Shown here: piece by piece, positions 61,097-64,000 of the stretch | Numbering within the stretch: the first letter of the stretch is position 1 | Layout: every line of letters starts with the position of its first letter | NCBI RefSeq assembly: GCF_014284275.1 | Contig: NZ_JACOFU010000003.1 | Coordinates: 1-64,000 of the forward strand | Length of the DNA: 64,000 nt | Reading direction: 5' to 3' | DNA from: Affinundibacterium amnicola | Lineage (GTDB): Bacteria; Pseudomonadota; Gammaproteobacteria; Burkholderiales; Burkholderiaceae_D | Made by a program: the position numbers and the translations under genes | The notes under the pieces: model-generated | Seen by the model: the letters and a program-made list of their open reading frames with translations, nothing else | Databases searched by the model: none | Told to the model about the DNA's origin: nothing

Positions 61097-61924
61097 TTAT
61101 TTTGGTGGATTGAGAATGCGCATAATTTCGCCGTTCTTTTTACCGCGCCCAATCGCTAAGTTAAGCCGTTGGATCACATCAGTATGTTTGTGAAGTGCGG
61201 CGGCGAAGTGAAGTTCATCGATTCGTAATGGTTTTCCCAGGACGGTAAATGCCATTTCGCTGGCATCGAGGACATGGGATTTATCGACGCTTTGCATACG
61301 TCGTAGTAGCGTTTCCACCTGGCGAGGGTCAGACTCTCTTGCGCCAAATAACATGACATCCATACGCCGCATCGCAAGCTTTTTCAATCGCGCCACATGG
61401 GATGCAGTATCTTCTTCGACCTTAAATAAGACATTTTTCTTGCGATCAAATTCATCGCCATAACTGACACCGCGAATAATGCCGACCGTTTTTCCTTTCA
61501 GGTCATCGATATGATTGAATTCAAATGCTTGCCTAGTTGATGCAACCAACCAAACGTAATTGGCATAAATGAACTCAGAAAATTGCATGGTTTCTAGGCG
61601 TTCGCTATTTTTAGATAAGCCGAAAGCGATGCCATCGCCATTGTTAACGTGATTGAGTAAGCGTGCCATTGGATAATACTGTACGTCAAAATTGACTTGT
61701 GCTTCGCGCTCAAAGAACAGCAATAGTTGGCGTATATCGTCTTTGACAGGAATTAACTCACCGCGATCATTACGTAACTCACGGATCAATAAAGTAATTT
61801 TATTTTGTTGTGCGGCTAAAACCGGCGAGACAAGTACTGGCATGAGCAATATCAAACACAGTAAAAACTTGTGCCAAGCTGCTTGACATAAAAAAGCCAT
61901 AAAACACTTTATTGAAGCTAGCAT
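61097..61924 (-). CDS. Periplasmic amino-acid-binding-like protein (SBP family 3)
   Basis: 275 aa with a signal peptide (LASIKCFMAFLCQAAW then a second hydrophobic LCLILLMPVLVSPVLAA). Solute-binding fold of ABC-type polar amino acid transporters: LLLFFEREAQVNFDVQYYPM, GIAFGLSKNSER, FSEFIYANYVWLVAS, LKGKTVGIIRGVSYGDEF. No permease or ATPase gene is adjacent; single-gene members like this often act as sensors or orphan binding proteins. Related to the gene at 62357. Confidence 0.75.
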   Translation of the reverse strand: MLASIKCFMAFLCQAAWHKFLLCLILLMPVLVSPVLAAQQNKITLLIRELRNDRGELIPVKDDIRQLLLFFEREAQVNFDVQYYPMARLLNHVNNGDGIAFGLSKNSERLETMQFSEFIYANYVWLVASTRQAFEFNHIDDLKGKTVGIIRGVSYGDEFDRKKNVLFKVEEDTASHVARLKKLAMRRMDVMLFGARESDPRQVETLLRRMQSVDKSHVLDASEMAFTVLGKPLRIDELHFAAALHKHTDVIQRLNLAIGRGKKNGEIMRILNPPK

Positions 61925-62063
61925 AATCTTCTCGAAACCGATGTGAAGTTCTTTGGGTGATCAAACTGCTTGCCTGTTGGTTTGCTTCGAGGAAAGTATA
62001 GTCGTGTTTAGAACTAAATCCAAAAGGATTCTGGAAAACCACAGTGAAGCGGGAGAGGGCGGC

Positions 62064-62101
62064 GAAAAAAAAACGTCATCTCAAGAGGGCTTGAGATGAC
62101 G
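62064..62101 (-). terminator. Rho-independent terminator for leftward transcripts
   Basis: CGTCATCTCAAG (62074-62085) and CTTGAGATGACG (62090-62101) form a perfect 12-bp stem with a four-base loop, followed on the minus strand by a run of T. It ends transcription of the binding-protein gene at 62357. The rest of 61925-62356 holds no convincing gene. Confidence 0.8.
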
Positions 62102-62356
62102 GAAAAGGGAGGTTGAAACAATGTGTACATGCTGACTTGGCTAGCCCGTACAATTGCGTCAAGTGAAGTTTGCAAGTCTTGCTGCGACTTTGCAATTACT
62201 TTGGGATAAACGGTGGGTTTTAGCTACTGGAATGCAGAAAATCTGGGATCAAAATGTGTCGGTTTGTCTTAAAAGCATGGTTTCTATTTACAGATACCTG
62301 AATCTTTTTCTGGTGTATGACGTCAATCAATTTGAATGTACGCGTGCTGGAACGCG

Positions 62357-63112
62357 TTATCTATAGGCGTCTATGATTTTTTGATAGCTGCCATTTGCGC
62401 GAATCTTTTTTAAACCCTCATTGAATTGCTGACGTAATTCTGGGTTATGAAACACGACGTTATAGGCAGTTTTGGTTTTGATTAGATCGTGAAAAGTCAG
62501 TGGTGTTGATGTATCGAATTCTTTCGCCAGCAGGCGTTGATGATGCTCAAAAATTGTCTTGTCAATGATGATCACTTGCACACGATCTGCCCAGAACATT
62601 TTGTTTTGACTTAGTTGATTGAATGCTTGATTGTAATTTTTAGGAAAGCTCCCATTCGCATCCGGTCGATAACGCGCTTCAAATTCCGCACCCAGATTTT
62701 TCCAGCCATCTTGCCAGATAATGAAGCTGAATTTTGCTAAGTCTTGCATGCTCTTTAGCTCAATTGCTCGGCGACTTTTACTGATCACGACATTTTGAAA
62801 TTCTAGATAGGGATCAGAGAAGTACAGTGCACGATCTTGATTATCCTGAACCGTTGCCGCTGCATCGACTTCTTTGTCCTTGACAGCTTTGATCAACCTA
62901 ACTTTAGGGATGGTGATAATTTTGATTGTATGGCCTTGCAAGGACATGATATGACGTAATAAATCAATTTCTATGCCCTGATCCAGATTGTCTTTGCGAA
63001 AACAATAGGGTGGCCTGTCGGTGGCAAACGCAATTTTTAGTTCTGCTGCTGTCGTTGTTAGTGGCAGCAATAGCAAACAACAGCTCAACAGTCGATTCAG
63101 GTTTTGCTTCAT
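62357..63112 (-). CDS. Periplasmic amino-acid-binding-like protein (SBP family 3)
   Basis: 251 aa. Signal peptide MKQNLNRLLSCCLLLLPLTTTAA. Family phrases: LKIAFATDRPPYCFRKDNLDQGIEIDLLRHI, VRLIKAVKDKEVDAAATVQ, YFSDPYLEFQNVVISKSR. Periplasmic. Lone gene, no transporter subunits nearby. Shares fold with the gene at 61097 but low similarity, so an old duplication or independent acquisition. Confidence 0.78.
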   Translation of the reverse strand: MKQNLNRLLSCCLLLLPLTTTAAELKIAFATDRPPYCFRKDNLDQGIEIDLLRHIMSLQGHTIKIITIPKVRLIKAVKDKEVDAAATVQDNQDRALYFSDPYLEFQNVVISKSRRAIELKSMQDLAKFSFIIWQDGWKNLGAEFEARYRPDANGSFPKNYNQAFNQLSQNKMFWADRVQVIIIDKTIFEHHQRLLAKEFDTSTPLTFHDLIKTKTAYNVVFHNPELRQQFNEGLKKIRANGSYQKIIDAYR

Positions 63113-63207
63113 AGATTCCTAATCTTCGTCAGCGTAGTACTTGATTGCTCGCGTTTCCTTTTTCATTCTTGAATGGAAGCGCTGTTCACTCAATCAGCCT
63201 AGTTAAT

Positions 63208-64000
63208 TCATTTGCTTTTTGCAATCCACTTCTCCACTTGCGCTTCTAAGATAGGCATCGGTAGTGTACCGTCACCAATCACAATTTCATGAAACTTCGC
63301 TAAACTAAATTGTGCACCTAAAGCTTGCTGTGCGCGTGCCCTTAAATCAAGTATTTTACGTGCACCTATTTTGTAGCTGAGTGCTTGGCCAGGTAAAACC
63401 ATGTAACGCTCAATTTGATTTTTGGCTCTAGCTTCGTTGTAGCCCAAATTTTTCTGCATATAGTCAATGGCCGCTTCACGTGTCCAGCCCTTTGCGTGTA
63501 TTCCGGTATCCACCACTAAGCGCACGGCGCGCATGAGTTCATCGTTGAGATGGCCGAAGTAAGACTCTGGATTGTCATAGAAACCTAGTTCGTGACCTAG
63601 TGTTTCGGAATACAAAGCCCAGCCTTCAGTAAAAGCAGCGCTGTTGAGGTTTTCAGTATTGAATTTGCGGAACTTGGGTAAATCAATTTCCTTCAATAAC
63701 GCGGCGTGCAAATGATGTCCAGGTTGGCCTTCGTGTAAAAATAAAGTCACCATGCCGACCCGGCTATATTTTTTGGGGTCGTTGACCACGGGCCAGAAGA
63801 TGCCTGGGTGTGAACCGTCGGCTGATGGTGGTGTGTAATGATCTGATGCAGTGGCACGGCTCAGTTCAGGCTCTAGCTGCAATTCCATTTTGCCTTTCGG
63901 TAGCAAGCTAAACAAATTGGGCAATTTCTTTTGAACTTGCACATCAATTTGGCGATAGGCATCTAAGATTTCTGTATCGCTAGTAAATGATTTAAATTTA
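63208..64000 (-). CDS. DUF885 protein (metallopeptidase-like), cut by window edge
   Basis: C-terminal about 264 residues; the frame stays open to base 64000, so the N-terminus is outside. DUF885 features: FLHEGQPGHHLHAALL (HExxxH-like metal site), FTEGWALYSETLGHELGFYD, and VVDTGIHAKGWTREAAIDYM. DUF885 proteins are usually secreted and about 580-620 aa. The apparent ATG at 63942 is internal. Function unknown, probably a zinc peptidase. Confidence 0.85.
   Translation of the reverse strand, partial: KFKSFTSDTEILDAYRQIDVQVQKKLPNLFSLLPKGKMELQLEPELSRATASDHYTPPSADGSHPGIFWPVVNDPKKYSRVGMVTLFLHEGQPGHHLHAALLKEIDLPKFRKFNTENLNSAAFTEGWALYSETLGHELGFYDNPESYFGHLNDELMRAVRLVVDTGIHAKGWTREAAIDYMQKNLGYNEARAKNQIERYMVLPGQALSYKIGARKILDLRARAQQALGAQFSLAKFHEIVIGDGTLPMPILEAQVEKWIAKSK

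Noticed and set aside
62154..62366. 70-codon plus-strand frame upstream of a binding-protein gene
   Set aside because: No ribosome site, overlaps the end of the convergent gene and the composition looks non-coding.

Overview
The window looks like chromosome of a Burkholderiales betaproteobacterium, probably Oxalobacteraceae and perhaps Undibacterium-like. This is inferred from gene content (AstA with an ArgR-type AraC regulator, a CphZ/AotO-like hydrolase, secreted cyanophycinase, RhlE, GluQ, TrhO, MsbA) and moderate GC, not from an rRNA gene. It divides into an accessory half (1 to about 21.25 kb) and a mostly core half (21.5 to 64 kb) that contains a specialised biosynthetic island at 37-53 kb.

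Accessory half. The right border is marked by a tyrosine integrase (19765-21039, minus) beside the 3' half of a tRNA-Met(CAT) at 21206-21254, which reads as an attachment-site remnant. The other border is outside the window. Left of the integrase is a replication and excision module on the minus strand: a 280-aa protein, an AlpA/excisionase-like HTH protein, a 214-aa protein, a D5/P4-type helicase and a Cys-rich protein. Further left is cargo on the plus strand. At 7.5-14.7 kb many small single genes lie in the same direction, several with an AGGAAAAAT-type leader: a P-loop protein, a papain-fold toxin-like fragment, a two-TM protein paired with a Pro-rich peptide, a ClpP-like protease, a GIY-YIG nuclease and a deaminase fusion. 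Two copies of a small MITE-like palindromic element interrupt genes there. At 1.2-4.4 kb a BrxR/CapW-like WYL regulator faces a three-gene operon with a PPP-type metallophosphatase, which is a candidate defence locus. A REP-associated transposase lies at the far left.

Arginine/cyanophycin region (21.5-33.1 kb). Leftward genes encode AstA, an ArgR-like regulator, a CphZ/AotO-like dipeptide hydrolase, an M20 amidohydrolase and an exported cyanophycinase. Rightward genes encode a TonB-dependent receptor, a YfcC-family transporter and an enolase-superfamily enzyme resembling N-succinylamino-acid racemase. Together they suggest breakdown of cyanophycin outside the cytoplasm, uptake of beta-Asp-Arg and use of arginine. 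Housekeeping genes rhlE, gluQ and trhO follow.

Lanthipeptide-like island (37-53 kb). A precursor peptide with eight CSQTC repeats is followed by an APH-like kinase, a HopA1-like lyase and a LanC-type cyclase. This is the split dehydratase logic of class V lanthipeptides combined with a LanC. The block is flanked by three related membrane Ser/Thr kinase-TPR proteins (only the third has intact catalytic motifs), a nitrilase-fold protein, an FHA-containing sigma54 activator and a flavoprotein gene with a consensus sigma54 promoter. TTTACATGTAAA-like palindromes occur at both ends of the island. This is the most unusual system in the window.

Right end. dnaE is preceded by a region with pseudoknot-like complementarity. 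It is followed by an O-antigen ligase-like gene, msbA, an M28 peptidase, two periplasmic binding-protein-like genes and a DUF885 gene cut by the window edge.
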